A stretch of 64,000 nucleotides of DNA. Source: Bog-473 sp963707835. Its GTDB lineage: Bacteria > Actinomycetota > Acidimicrobiia > Acidimicrobiales > RAAP-2. The DNA is taken from the NCBI GenBank assembly GCA_963707835.1, contig CAVPRI010000001.1:806001-870000 (forward strand), in the 5' to 3' direction. Of this stretch, positions 25,268 through 34,241 are shown one piece after another. The position numbers were made by a program, and so were the translations under genes. Numbering within the stretch: the stretch's first letter is position 1; each line of letters begins with the position of its first letter. The notes under the pieces are model-generated. The model saw only the letters and a program-made list of their open reading frames with translations, was not told the origin of the DNA and made no database searches.

Positions 25268-26917
25268 ATGTCGATGAGTGACGAGGAGAGTTCGATCCCG
25301 ACCCTCGGCCCCGCCGAGCTCGCCTTCCTCGAGCCGCTGGGTGCTCGTCAAGAGGTCGAGGCCGGCCGCTACCTCTACCGGGCAGGAGACGCGGGCTATG
25401 ACTTCTACGTCGTGCTCTCTGGGCGCGTGGAGATCCTGCTCGACGCCGACGACGAAGGTCGCCTCATCGCCACCCTGGGTCCGGGGCAGTTTCTCGGTGA
25501 GCTGAACTTGTTGACCGGACTCCGGGTGTTCTTGAGCGCCCGCATGGCCGAGTCGGGTGAGGTGCTGGCTGTCCCGGTCGAGACCCTCCGCAGGATCATT
25601 GCCACCCAGCCCCAACTGAGCGACAAGATCCTGGCGACGTTCATGGCCCGGCGGGCCAACCTGATCACCGGTGCGGCCGCGGCGACGCGAGTGATCGGTT
25701 CGCGGTACTCAGCCGAGACCCTCCAGATCCGGGAATTCCTGGCGAGAACGCGTCTGCCCTACCAGTGGCTCGACCCCGACACCGATCCGCAGGTGGAATC
25801 TCTGCTCGAGCAGTTCCAGATCGCACCGACCGATATGCCGGTAGTGATCTCCTCTGGCGAGGTCCTTCGTCGGACCAGCCCCGGCGCCCTCTCCGAGTAC
25901 CTCGGGCTCACCGTCGCCAACGTGCCAGAGCGGTGCGTTGATCTCGTCATCGTGGGTGGCGGGCCGGCCGGCCTCGCCGCCGCCGTCTACGGGGCATCGG
26001 AAGGGCTGCGCACGATCGGGGTCGACCTGGTCGCACCCGGTGGTCAAGCGGGAACCAGCTCACGAATCGAGAACTACTTCGGTTTCCCCACCGGCATCTC
26101 GGGCAGCGACCTCACTCAGCGCGGGCTCGTGCAGGCTGAGAAGTTCGGAGCCTTCCTCACCGCCCCCTGTGCGGTGGTGGCCCTGCGAGAGCAAGCAGGA
26201 CATCTCGTCACCGAGCTGGCCGACGGCACGGAGCTTGCGGCCCGGGCTGTCATCGCGGCCAGTGGTGCACGCTACCGACGACTCGAGGTGGACCGGCTTT
26301 CCGAGTTCGAGTCCAGCGGGGTGTACTACGCCGCCACGGACCTCGAGGCGCGCCAGTGTTCCGGCGACCCCGTCATCGTGGTCGGAGGCGGCAACTCGGC
26401 CGGACAGGCGGCGGTGTTCCTGGCAGAACAGGGGAGCCAGGTGACGGTGGTCATCCGGGGTCCGGACCTCAACGCGGGGATGTCTCGCTACCTCGTCGAC
26501 CGGCTCGAGAGCCACCCGCGGATCGAGGTGCTGGCCCAGACCCAGGTGGTCGGTCTGGAAGGCAAGGAGTCCCTCCGTTCCGTGCGCCTGGCCGGGCCGG
26601 ACCAGGAGAGGTCCGTACGCGTCGCCGGACTGTTCTCCTTCATCGGTGCGGAGCCCGCCTCGGGCTGGCTCTCCGGATGTGCCGCCCTCGACGAGCGCGG
26701 GTTCGTCCTGACCGACCGATCGCTCCTCGAGAGCCAGCTCGACGGCCGGTGGGACGATCTGGGCCGCCGTCCCCTCGCTTTCGAGACCAGCCACCCCGGA
26801 TTGTTCGCCGTGGGTGATCTGCGTTCCGGATCGACCAAGCGCGTGGCCGCCGCCGTGGGTGAAGGATCGGCGGCCGTGAGATCGGTCCACGACTATCTGC
26901 GGTTCGCCGGCAGCTGA
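25268..26917 (+). CDS. cNMP-binding / thioredoxin-reductase-like FAD oxidoreductase
   Basis: This 549-aa protein has three parts. Residues 12-130 are a CRP-type cyclic-nucleotide-binding domain (GRVEILLD, GPGQFLGELNLLTG). Residues about 148-213 are glutaredoxin/thioredoxin-like (LARTRLPYQWLDPD, DMPVVISSGEVLRR) but lack a CxxC. Residues about 224-549 are a pyridine nucleotide-disulfide reductase fold with FAD loop VGGGPAGLAAAVYG, GGQAGTSSRIENYFGFP and NADPH loop VVGGGNSAGQAAVF. The usual redox-active CATCDG is replaced by YYAATD at 353-358, so it cannot work as a standard thioredoxin reductase. It likely acts with the upstream UBP zinc finger. Confidence 0.9.
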   Translation: MSMSDEESSIPTLGPAELAFLEPLGARQEVEAGRYLYRAGDAGYDFYVVLSGRVEILLDADDEGRLIATLGPGQFLGELNLLTGLRVFLSARMAESGEVLAVPVETLRRIIATQPQLSDKILATFMARRANLITGAAAATRVIGSRYSAETLQIREFLARTRLPYQWLDPDTDPQVESLLEQFQIAPTDMPVVISSGEVLRRTSPGALSEYLGLTVANVPERCVDLVIVGGGPAGLAAAVYGASEGLRTIGVDLVAPGGQAGTSSRIENYFGFPTGISGSDLTQRGLVQAEKFGAFLTAPCAVVALREQAGHLVTELADGTELAARAVIAASGARYRRLEVDRLSEFESSGVYYAATDLEARQCSGDPVIVVGGGNSAGQAAVFLAEQGSQVTVVIRGPDLNAGMSRYLVDRLESHPRIEVLAQTQVVGLEGKESLRSVRLAGPDQERSVRVAGLFSFIGAEPASGWLSGCAALDERGFVLTDRSLLESQLDGRWDDLGRRPLAFETSHPGLFAVGDLRSGSTKRVAAAVGEGSAAVRSVHDYLRFAGS

Positions 26918-27117
26918 GGAGGGCGGCGGGGTGATCCGAGTCGCGCCCACGCCCGGTGCCGAAGCTTCAGCCCAAGGCGCCGGGAAGCACCGGACGATTA
27001 CTGTACGGAGTCCGAAACCAGAGTCTATTAAGGAACTGTGCGGGAGAACGCTTGTCCGGGCGACCCGGAGGTGAGCGCGCTCAGTTGGGGCTCGGCTGGT
27101 GAGAAGGAGGAACGTGC

Positions 27118-27606
27118 GTGGCAGAGGGCACCCTGAAGGAAGAACTGTCAGATTGGCTGGACAAGCTGGCCATTCAGGAGCTGATCGTCCGGTACTCCGA
27201 TATCGCAACACGCGGTCTGTGGGAGGAGTTCGAACGGCTGTGGACTGCCGATGCCGTTTGGGAGACGGCCCCTCCGATCAATGACCGTACCGTCGGCGCC
27301 AATGCCATCCGCGCGCAGGTAGCGAAGAATCTCGCGGGCGAGGAGTTCCTCGTGCAGACGACCCATGGCTCGGTGGTCACTCTGCATGGCGGTGATCGAG
27401 CATCGGCAACCACGACCATCCACACGATCGCGCGACGGGGAGAAGACCACGCGGTCACCAACTACGGAATCTATTTCGACGAGCTGGCGAGAACCGAGGA
27501 TGGGTGGAAGTTCGCCCGGCGGCGTTTGCAGCCCATCTACGTCGAACCCGACACGCTTCCCGGCACGGCGACGATCTCACGACAGGAGCTCGAGACGCTT
27601 CGGTAG
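27118..27606 (+). CDS. NTF2/SnoaL-like protein A
   Basis: This 162-aa protein is of the SnoaL-4/NTF2-like fold: an N-terminal helix AIQELIVRYSDIATRGLWEEF, the WTADAVWET strand, TTHGSVVTLHGGDRASATTT, and a final strand DGWKFARRRLQPIYV. Family members are isomerases, hydratases, small dehydratases or ring-hydroxylase subunits. GTG 27118 has the near-perfect site AGAAGGAGGAA. It stands alone between the oxidoreductase and the HAD gene. The reaction is not known. Confidence 0.82.
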   Translation: MAEGTLKEELSDWLDKLAIQELIVRYSDIATRGLWEEFERLWTADAVWETAPPINDRTVGANAIRAQVAKNLAGEEFLVQTTHGSVVTLHGGDRASATTTIHTIARRGEDHAVTNYGIYFDELARTEDGWKFARRRLQPIYVEPDTLPGTATISRQELETLR

Positions 27607-27911
27607 AGCTGCGGAGTGGCGACGCTCTTGGCGACGCAGGGATAACAAGTTTTCCCTCCCGCACGGACTCAAGGCGGACTGCGTCTCGTCGAGCTGAGGC
27701 CCTACCGGTCCCGTCCGTCGTGTGAGGCCAAGGTGGTTCCGGTGAGGTCGACGTCCAGGATCTCCCATGTGCGGTGGGCATGCCGGGAAACCGGTCGGAC
27801 TCGAACAGCGGGCCATGCTGAAAGAGCGATCGAGGATTGGCGCAACCCAACACTTGGGTACTGTCGGGTCATGGTGACATCCGTTCGGACCGGACCTCCG
27901 AACCCTTCTGC
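27607..27911. other. 305-bp intergenic region without a recognised gene
   Basis: Between NTF2/SnoaL protein A and the HAD hydrolase I see no convincing open frame with a ribosome site, no RNA gene and no clear hairpin. Confidence 0.4.
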
Positions 27912-28736
27912 ATGAACAAGGGTGCCGTCAGGCTCCTCCTGGCCGACGTCGACGGCACCTTGGTGACAAACGAAAAGGTGCTCACGCCCAGGGCGGTCGA
28001 GGCCGTGCAGGCGCTCGACGCGGCAGGCGTGCTGTTCGCGGTGACCAGCGGCCGTCCGCCGCGAGGAATGTCGATGCTGGTCGAACCATTGCGACTGTCG
28101 ACGCCCATTGCCGCCTTCAACGGCGGACTCATCGTCGAGCCGGACATGACGGTCGTGGAGGAGAAGCTGGTCCCCCAGCCCGTGGTCAAGCCCATCTTGC
28201 GCCTCCTCGAGTCGTACGGTCTGGTGACGTGGATCTACCGGGGCGCCGAGTGGTGCGTGCGGGACCCTGCGGGGCCCCATGTCGACCGGGAGGCTGCGAC
28301 CGTGGGGTTCCGGCCGACCGTCACCGAGAGTTTCGAGGAGATCACCGACAAGGTGGTCAAGATCGTCGGTGTGAGCGACGATCGCGATGCCATGGCCCAG
28401 GTCACGGCGGCTGCACGCGATCAGTTCTGTGACCACGTCACCGCGGCTCAGTCGCAGCCCTACTATCTCGACGTGACCCACCCTGACGCCAACAAGGGTG
28501 GGGTCGTGCGCTACCTGTCGGCTCGCTTCGGCGTCCCTTCGTCTGCCATCGCCACCATCGGTGACATGCCGAATGACGTCCTGATGTTCGCCCACTCCGG
28601 CTTGAGCATCGCCATGGGGAACGCCTCGAACGAGGTCCAGCGAGCAGCCCGCATGGTGACCACGACGAATCAGGACGAGGGTTTCGCCCACGCCGTCGAG
28701 CGGTTCATCCTGGCCGGCACGGCCGGGCCCGGCTGA
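27912..28736 (+). CDS. Cof-type HAD-superfamily sugar-phosphate phosphatase
   Basis: This 274-aa HAD hydrolase has motif I DVDGT (12-16), motif II VTSGR, and motif IV IGDMPNDVLMF near the C-terminus, with a type-IIB cap between them. The final GLSIAMGNASNEVQRAA is the standard Cof ending. Such enzymes remove phosphate from sugar phosphates or flavin precursors in the cytoplasm. ATG 27912 (MNKGAVRLLLADVDGT) is the natural start even though the frame is open further upstream. A hairpin at 28743-28771 follows and separates it from the encapsulin operon. Confidence 0.9.
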   Translation: MNKGAVRLLLADVDGTLVTNEKVLTPRAVEAVQALDAAGVLFAVTSGRPPRGMSMLVEPLRLSTPIAAFNGGLIVEPDMTVVEEKLVPQPVVKPILRLLESYGLVTWIYRGAEWCVRDPAGPHVDREAATVGFRPTVTESFEEITDKVVKIVGVSDDRDAMAQVTAAARDQFCDHVTAAQSQPYYLDVTHPDANKGGVVRYLSARFGVPSSAIATIGDMPNDVLMFAHSGLSIAMGNASNEVQRAARMVTTTNQDEGFAHAVERFILAGTAGPG

Positions 28737-28742
28737 CCGGGA

Positions 28743-28771
28743 CGAGGGCACCCCGGAATGGTGCGCCCTCG
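28743..28771 (+). terminator. putative terminator hairpin after the HAD gene
   Basis: CGAGGGC (28743-28749) pairs with GCCCTCG (28765-28771), with further partial pairing inside (ACC/GGT). There is no T-run. It lies 7 nt after the HAD stop codon. Confidence 0.45.
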
Positions 28772-28911
28772 AATCACTCCACATCAGGCACCGGCCTTCT
28801 GAGCGGCATGTGCCCGGCGGTGTCCTTGGGATCGAGGGCGGGAGGTCATGGCGGGCCAGCTGGCTGGTACCGTCGTCACAGCGACGAAGAGACGTGCGGA
28901 GGTGGTGCCGT

Positions 28912-29289
28912 ATGGCGAGTGAGGGACTGCACGAGCCGGCCGACTTGCTCGACCCACCGGTCGTCGACCGCCACCGGGCCTTCACCTCCTTGATCGAAGA
29001 GCTCCAGGCGGTCGACTGGTACGACCAGAGGGTGCACGCCACGAGCGATTCCAGCCTGGCCGACGTCCTGGCACACAACCGCGACGAGGAGAAAGAGCAT
29101 GCTGCCATGACGCTCGAATGGCTTCGACGGCGCGATCCCGTGCTCGACCGTCACCTGCGGACCTACCTGTTCACGAGCGAACCGGTCACCGAGGTGGAGG
29201 CCGAGGCGGAGGCCAAGGCCGAGGGGGGCTCCGCCGGGCGGCCTCTGGCGGGGTCGCTCGGTATCGGGACCCTGAAGGGGGGGGAGTGA
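28912..29289 (+). CDS. encapsulated ferritin-like protein (EncFtn cargo)
   Basis: This 125-aa protein matches encapsulated ferritins: RHRAFTSLIEELQAVDWYDQ followed by LAHNRDEEKEHAAMTLEWLR. By comparison with the family, E30, E60 and H63 are the ferroxidase ligands, formed between two subunits in a decamer. After an Ala/Glu-rich linker the C-terminus GSLGIGTLKG (114-123) is a textbook encapsulin targeting peptide. The cargo oxidises Fe(II) and mineralises it inside the shell. The stop TGA overlaps the shell gene's ATG by one base (TGATG). GCGGAGGTGG precedes ATG 28912. Confidence 0.96.
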   Translation: MASEGLHEPADLLDPPVVDRHRAFTSLIEELQAVDWYDQRVHATSDSSLADVLAHNRDEEKEHAAMTLEWLRRRDPVLDRHLRTYLFTSEPVTEVEAEAEAKAEGGSAGRPLAGSLGIGTLKGGE

Positions 29290-30092
29290 TGGATCATCTC
29301 TTGCGCGAGCTCGCCCCGGTCAGCGATGCCGCCTGGGGGCAGATCGAGTCGGAGGCCAAGAGCCGCCTGGTCACCCACCTGGCCGCCCGGAAGCTGGTCG
29401 ACCTGGCAGGCCCGCACGGCTGGGCACACTCGGCGACCGACCTCGGACGGGTCGACGAGGTCGAGGCCCCAGGCGAGGGGGTCGAGGCGGCGCGACGACG
29501 TGTGCTGCCCCTCGTCGAACTCCGTGCCGCGTTCGCCGTGCCCCGTGAGGAGATCGAGGCCGCCGACCGGGGAGCGGCCGACATGGAGTTGGCCGACCTC
29601 GACGAGGCGGTCCGGCAGATCGCGGTTGCCGAGAACTCCGCCGTGTTCCACGGGTACGTGGCGGCGGGGATACTCGGCATCACCGAGCGCACCTCGCACC
29701 CGCCCATCGCCGTCGAAGCGGACATGGAGCAATACCCGAACGCCGTGGCCAGGGCCACCGACGTCCTCCGGCGTTCTGGAGTCGGCGGACCCTACGGCCT
29801 GGCCATCGACCCCGAGATCTACACCGTGATCCTCGAGACCACCGAGCACGGTGGGTACCTCCTGTTCGACCACCTGAGACAGATTCTCGGTGGCCCCATC
29901 GTGTGGGCGCCTGGAATCGAGGGGGGCGTCGTCGTAAGTGTGCGCGGCGGCGACTTCGTGCTGGACGTTGGTCAGGACCTGTCGATCGGATATCGGGATC
30001 ACGACGACGCCGTGGTCAGGCTCTACGTGGAGGAGAGCTTCAGCTTCCGAGTCCTCGAACCCGACGCCGCCGCCGTGCTGCACCGGTCCTGA
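29289..30092 (+). CDS. encapsulin shell protein (linocin M18/CFP29 family)
   Basis: This 267-aa protein has the HK97-type shell fold signature of classical encapsulins: MDHLLRELAPVSDAAWGQIE at the N-terminus, LAARKLVDLAGPHGW, the E-loop region VLPLVELRAAFAVPREEI, ENSAVFHG, and the ending SFSFRVLEPDAAAVLH. About 60 copies would build a 24-nm T=1 compartment. It follows the EncFtn gene with a one-base overlap, so both form one operon for iron storage or protection from oxidative stress. It converges with the MFS gene, with 29 bp between the stops. Confidence 0.96.
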   Translation: MDHLLRELAPVSDAAWGQIESEAKSRLVTHLAARKLVDLAGPHGWAHSATDLGRVDEVEAPGEGVEAARRRVLPLVELRAAFAVPREEIEAADRGAADMELADLDEAVRQIAVAENSAVFHGYVAAGILGITERTSHPPIAVEADMEQYPNAVARATDVLRRSGVGGPYGLAIDPEIYTVILETTEHGGYLLFDHLRQILGGPIVWAPGIEGGVVVSVRGGDFVLDVGQDLSIGYRDHDDAVVRLYVEESFSFRVLEPDAAAVLHRS

Positions 30093-30121
30093 CGGCTGGG
30101 CATAGTCGAGGATCCCTTGGT

Positions 30122-31717
30122 CTAAGACTCCTCGAGGTGAGCAGTGAGAAGGTGCCAGGTGTGCGGGGCCGTGGTGGAGAGGGACTTCGCTTGATCCTCG
30201 TAGGCGAGGTCGGTGGCGGTGAGTCGCTGCCTGTGCTGGCGCAGGTGCTCGTTCCACGATGAGACCACGAAGATCTCTTCGAATTCGCCCGGCCGCTCAC
30301 CATTCCGGAACAGACCCCACTGAGTGGCGCCGGTCCGCAGCCGCGATTCGCGAACACGGACCATCGCGTGCATGAAAGCGGGCTCACGCTCGGTTTGGAT
30401 GGAGTAGGTCGTGCGAACCACCACCGGACCAGAGTCTGGAGCCGTCTCGAGATCGACATTGGGGTCGGGCCGAATCACGGTGCTTCGGTCCATACCAGAC
30501 GTGTCGACGAGCGGCCAGATGCTGACGGACGCAGTCGCGGCGGCCATCAGTCCGGCGGCGGACAGGAATGTGATGACTAGCCCAAACGACTGGGCGACCA
30601 CCCCCCAAGCGAGCGCTCCGAGGCCTTGTGCTCCAAAAAGCACCATCTGGTACATGGACAGCCCTCGCGCCCTGACCCAGCGAGGCAAGAAGAGCTGCAG
30701 CAATGTGTTGACCGTCGCCAGCATGCCGACCCACGCCATGCCGGTCACGAACAAGACGATGACGACAACAGCCGTTGACCGCACCAGGATCACTGCGGCG
30801 AGGGACGCCGCGAAGATCCCACCGACCAGTCCGATCAGGGCATTGGGTGAAAGCCAGGAACGTACCTTCGAGAGTACGGACGCACCGGCGATGGCCCCGA
30901 CCCCCAGGGCACCGAGCAGCAGCCCGTACCCGCTAGAACCGAGTCCGAGGCGGTTGGTGGCGACGAGGGGCAGGAGCGCCCAAAGAGCGCTCGCCGGGAC
31001 AAGAAAGAGTGCGGCCCGAAGCAATATTCGGCGGACGACCGGGGCATAGCGGACGTAGCGGCCTCCGGCTCGAAGTGCTGATACGAACGGCTCGGGAACT
31101 TGCGGTGTGATATCCGAGCTGGGCCGCCAGAGAGTGACCACAAGGCCATAGAAGAGAAACGTCGCAGCGTTGAGCGCAAACAGCGCCCCGACCCCGATCG
31201 CGGCAATCAAGATGCCGGCCAGAGCCGGTCCGATCGCCCTGGCGAGGTTGACGTTGATGGAACTCAGCTGTGCGGCGGCGGGAATCTGATCCCGCGGGAC
31301 GAGCTCGGGCACGAGCGATTGGTAGGCGGGGTTGGTCAAGACCGAACCCGTGCCGATGACGAAGGTGAACATGAGAAGCAGCCCCGGCGTCATGTCGCCA
31401 GCGATCGTCAGCGCCGCAAGGACGGAAGTGACGGCGACGAGGGCCGCTTGGACCGCCATCAGCAACCGACGCCGGTCGAGGGTATCTGCCAATACCCCAC
31501 CGACGATGCCGAACATCACATCTGGGAGCATGTCAGCGGTTTGGACAAGTGAGACGAGGATCGCGGCGTGAGCAGCGTGAACGAGAAACCACTGAGCGCC
31601 GACGGTCTGCATCCAGGTTCCGACGTTGCTTGCGAGCGATGCGAGCCACAGCCAGCGAAAGACGGTGACGCGAAGAGGAACCCATGTCGACAAGGTTGCG
31701 TGTCGTTCAGCCATCAC
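30122..31717 (-). CDS. MFS exporter with C-terminal ABM-like domain
   Basis: This 531-aa protein has about 12 membrane helices in residues 15-410 of the MFS_3/EntS (transmembrane secretion effector) type, with GTWMQTVGAQWFLV in helix 1-2 and GGVLADTLDRRRLL as the inter-helix 2-3 motif. Residues about 440-531 form a soluble domain (RTTYSIQTEREPAFMHAMVR, EFEEIFVVSSWNEHLRQH) like antibiotic-biosynthesis-monooxygenase dimers. The fused domain is recurrent in this family; its role is unknown. It probably exports a small hydrophobic compound. It is the only transporter in the catabolic block. Confidence 0.88.
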   Translation of the reverse strand: MMAERHATLSTWVPLRVTVFRWLWLASLASNVGTWMQTVGAQWFLVHAAHAAILVSLVQTADMLPDVMFGIVGGVLADTLDRRRLLMAVQAALVAVTSVLAALTIAGDMTPGLLLMFTFVIGTGSVLTNPAYQSLVPELVPRDQIPAAAQLSSINVNLARAIGPALAGILIAAIGVGALFALNAATFLFYGLVVTLWRPSSDITPQVPEPFVSALRAGGRYVRYAPVVRRILLRAALFLVPASALWALLPLVATNRLGLGSSGYGLLLGALGVGAIAGASVLSKVRSWLSPNALIGLVGGIFAASLAAVILVRSTAVVVIVLFVTGMAWVGMLATVNTLLQLFLPRWVRARGLSMYQMVLFGAQGLGALAWGVVAQSFGLVITFLSAAGLMAAATASVSIWPLVDTSGMDRSTVIRPDPNVDLETAPDSGPVVVRTTYSIQTEREPAFMHAMVRVRESRLRTGATQWGLFRNGERPGEFEEIFVVSSWNEHLRQHRQRLTATDLAYEDQAKSLSTTAPHTWHLLTAHLEES

Positions 31718-32057
31718 GCCCGAGCTCTCAGTTCGTGGCCTGTTCCTGTCGCACCAGGCTATGACTTCCTGGTTCTACTTGCCTCTGTGGTGCTGATCCA
31801 AAGCACGTTGCCTCACGAGCCGGGCGGCGACCCAATCCGGCGGGATTCCCGTCGCGATCACTTTCAGTCCCATCGTCGGCGCTCTTGCGCCAAGTCCCAG
31901 GCCTTGACGATGCTGAATCGCAGCGCGAGCATCAACCCTGACAGTGCATGTACCGACGATCTGGTCCACTTGGTCGTTCCGGTTCAAGTTCCATGCACCG
32001 CCAATGTTTCTGCTCCTGACACCTGGAGTTCGGCGACGGCTCGACAGGGAGAGAGTG
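31718..32057. other. 340-bp divergent intergenic region
   Basis: The stretch lies between the MFS gene (minus) and the frameshifted dehydrogenase (plus). Open frames here have no recognisable protein text or ribosome sites. It should hold both promoters. Confidence 0.45.
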
Positions 32058-32946
32058 ATGACCCCAGCAAGAGATCCGGTCGCATTTCTGGGCATTGGCA
32101 CAATGGGCCACGCGATGGCGATGAGCGCCTTGAGCGCGGGTATCCCGACAGTCGTCTGGAACCGTGATGGGAGAGTAACCCGCGACCTCGTAGATCTTGG
32201 GGCGGAGGTGGCCGCAACCCCTGCCGACGCCGCGCAACGAGCCACGATTGTCGTCACGATGGTCACGGACGCGAACGCCGTCGTGTCGATCGCCAAGGAG
32301 CAGGGGATGCTCGCTGCACTCGCACCTGGCGCAGTCTGGGTGCAGATGAGCACGATCGGCGTCGCAGGGATCGAGCGCGTCGAAGCCCTTGTGGACGCCG
32401 AGCGTCCTGACGTGACCCTCATCGACGCGCCCGTGTCAGGCAGTAGGGATCCTGCGGAACGAGGTCAATTGACGATCTTCGCGTCAGGCCCAGTCGAGAC
32501 CCGCCCGCGTCTCGATCCCCTTTTTCAGGCGCTGGGCCAGCGAACGATCTGGGTGGGTCGCCTTGGGGCCGGGTCACGACTGAAGCTCACGGCCAATGCA
32601 TGGCTCGCGCTCGGCGGCCGAGGCGGTCAACACCTCGGTGGCGCTGGCCCGTCGGATGGGGCTCGAGACCGATACGGTGCTGAACGCACTGGGTGACAGC
32701 CCGCTGGTGTCCACATGGCAATCAGCCAAGCTCGAACGAATCGCCCAAGGTGACTATTCGGTCCAGTTCGCGTTGTCGCTTGCTCTGAAGGACGTGCACC
32801 TCGCGTTAGAGGCGGCCGGCGATGATCGCTTCCGGGCGCTTGCTTGCCTAGCTGACGAATGGCAGGACGTCGTCGAGCAGGGACTTGGCGACCTGGATCT
32901 CACGGTCGTCAGCAGTGCACTCATGGACGAAAGAAGGGGGCTGTGA
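32058..32946 (+). pseudogene. NAD-binding 3-hydroxyisobutyrate/6-phosphogluconate dehydrogenase-like protein, frameshifted
   Basis: ATG 32058 opens VAFLGIGTMGHAMAMSA, a Rossmann GxGxxG N-terminus, and continues through the family block TLIDAPVSGSRDPAERGQLT to LKLTANAWLA. There the frame fails. The +1 frame resumes with AEAVNTSVALARRMGLE and runs to the stop at 32946. Removing one G from CTCGGCGG at about 32610-32618 joins the substrate-binding helix (normally NxxxxxxxxxxxEA) and gives a 295-aa protein of normal length. The enzyme would oxidise a beta-hydroxyacid. All key motifs survive, so the break may be a sequence error. Confidence 0.8.
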
Positions 32947-33085
32947 CCCTGATAGGGGTGATCCGGGGCGGCCAGTTCGAGGCGTGGGGAAAGCCATCTT
33001 GGGATCTGGGTCTCTCGGTCCCGGCAGCCGAGCGCCGCCATTCGAATGGAGTCGTCGCAGGCATCAACACGGAGCAACCGACGGA

Positions 33086-34114
33086 GTGACCAGTTACGTT
33101 CCCGCCAACGATCGCTATCGGTCCATGACCTATCGCCGTTGTGGGCGCAGCGGTCTCCTCTTGCCCGCCGTGTCCCTCGGGCTGTGGCAGAACTTCGGCG
33201 ACGATCGACCCATCGAGATCCAACGCGGGATCGTGCGCCGAGCCTTCGACCTGGGCATCACCCACTTCGACCTGGCCAACAACTACGGGCCTCCCTATGG
33301 AAGCGCCGAGACGAACTTCGCCCGGATCCTCCACGACGACTTGCGCGACCACCGCGACGAGCTCGTCATCTCCACCAAGGCTGGTTGGGACATGTGGCCG
33401 GGCCCGTATGGGGACCTCGGCTCCCGGAAATACCTGATCGCCAGTCTCGACCAGAGTCTGCGGCGCCTCGGGCTCGACTACGTCGATATCTTCTACCACC
33501 ACCATTTCGACCCTGAGACCCCACTCGAGGAATCCCTCGGGGCCCTCCACACCGCTGTCACCTCCGGCAGAGCTCTCTACGTCGGAATCTCCTCGTATTC
33601 CGACCACCGGACCGCCGAAGCCGTCAGCATCCTCCGCCAGCTCGGCACCCCACTACTGATCCACCAACCTTCGTATTCGATGCTCAACCGCTGGATCGAA
33701 GACCGCCTACTCGACGTCCTTGGCACTGAAGGAGTCGGGTGTATCGCCTTCTCCGTCTTGGCGCAGGGGCTCCTGAGCGACCGATACCTCAACGGTGTCC
33801 CCCCAGGCTCCAGGGCCTCCCTGGACGGCTCGCTCACCCGTGACATGCTCAACGACGAGAACCTCACCCGCATCCGATCCCTCAATGACATCGCTCGTGG
33901 GAGACGACAGTCCCTGGCTCAGATGGCCATCGCCTGGGCCTTGCGGGATCCCCGAGTCACCTCGGTGCTCATCGGAGCCAGCAGCGTTGCCCAGCTTGAC
34001 GACAACGTGGCAGCCCTCGACGACCTGGAGTTCACCGCCGATGAGATCGCCACGATCGACCGCTATGCGGTTGAGGGCGACATTGACTTGTGGCGGACCG
34101 CAGCCACATCCTGA
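33086..34114 (+). CDS. aldo/keto reductase (YghZ/KvBeta-like)
   Basis: This 342-aa (beta/alpha)8 reductase has the full AKR tetrad: D62 and Y67 (FDLANNYGPP), K98 (ISTKAGWDMWPG) and H in YHHHF (138-140). GSRKYLIASLDQSLRRLG and the long tail VLIGASSVAQLDDN fit the subfamily of E. coli YghZ, which reduces L-glyceraldehyde 3-phosphate and methylglyoxal with NADPH. The start GTG 33086 is chosen because the family begins close to MTYRRCGRSGLLLP; the ribosome site is weak. It follows the frameshifted dehydrogenase by 139 nt. Confidence 0.92.
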   Translation: MTSYVPANDRYRSMTYRRCGRSGLLLPAVSLGLWQNFGDDRPIEIQRGIVRRAFDLGITHFDLANNYGPPYGSAETNFARILHDDLRDHRDELVISTKAGWDMWPGPYGDLGSRKYLIASLDQSLRRLGLDYVDIFYHHHFDPETPLEESLGALHTAVTSGRALYVGISSYSDHRTAEAVSILRQLGTPLLIHQPSYSMLNRWIEDRLLDVLGTEGVGCIAFSVLAQGLLSDRYLNGVPPGSRASLDGSLTRDMLNDENLTRIRSLNDIARGRRQSLAQMAIAWALRDPRVTSVLIGASSVAQLDDNVAALDDLEFTADEIATIDRYAVEGDIDLWRTAATS

Positions 34115-34241
34115 GCAAGACCTCGATCTGGAGCATCCCTGGTGCTCGATGGGTAGGCACTGCTGCGGAATCGAAGGTCAGCAGGGATGGACGGAATGGG
34201 CCATTGCGAAGTGGTGGTACCCAAGAAAGGAGCGCTCAGAC

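Noticed and set aside
27024..27040. CGGAGTCCG near-palindrome upstream of NTF2/SnoaL protein A as a TetR-type operator
   Set aside because: The site is short and is not repeated before other genes of the block, and no TetR gene is present.
28873..28887. TCGTC/GACGA inverted repeat upstream of the encapsulin cargo gene as an operator
   Set aside because: A 5-bp arm is too short to separate from chance at this G+C content.
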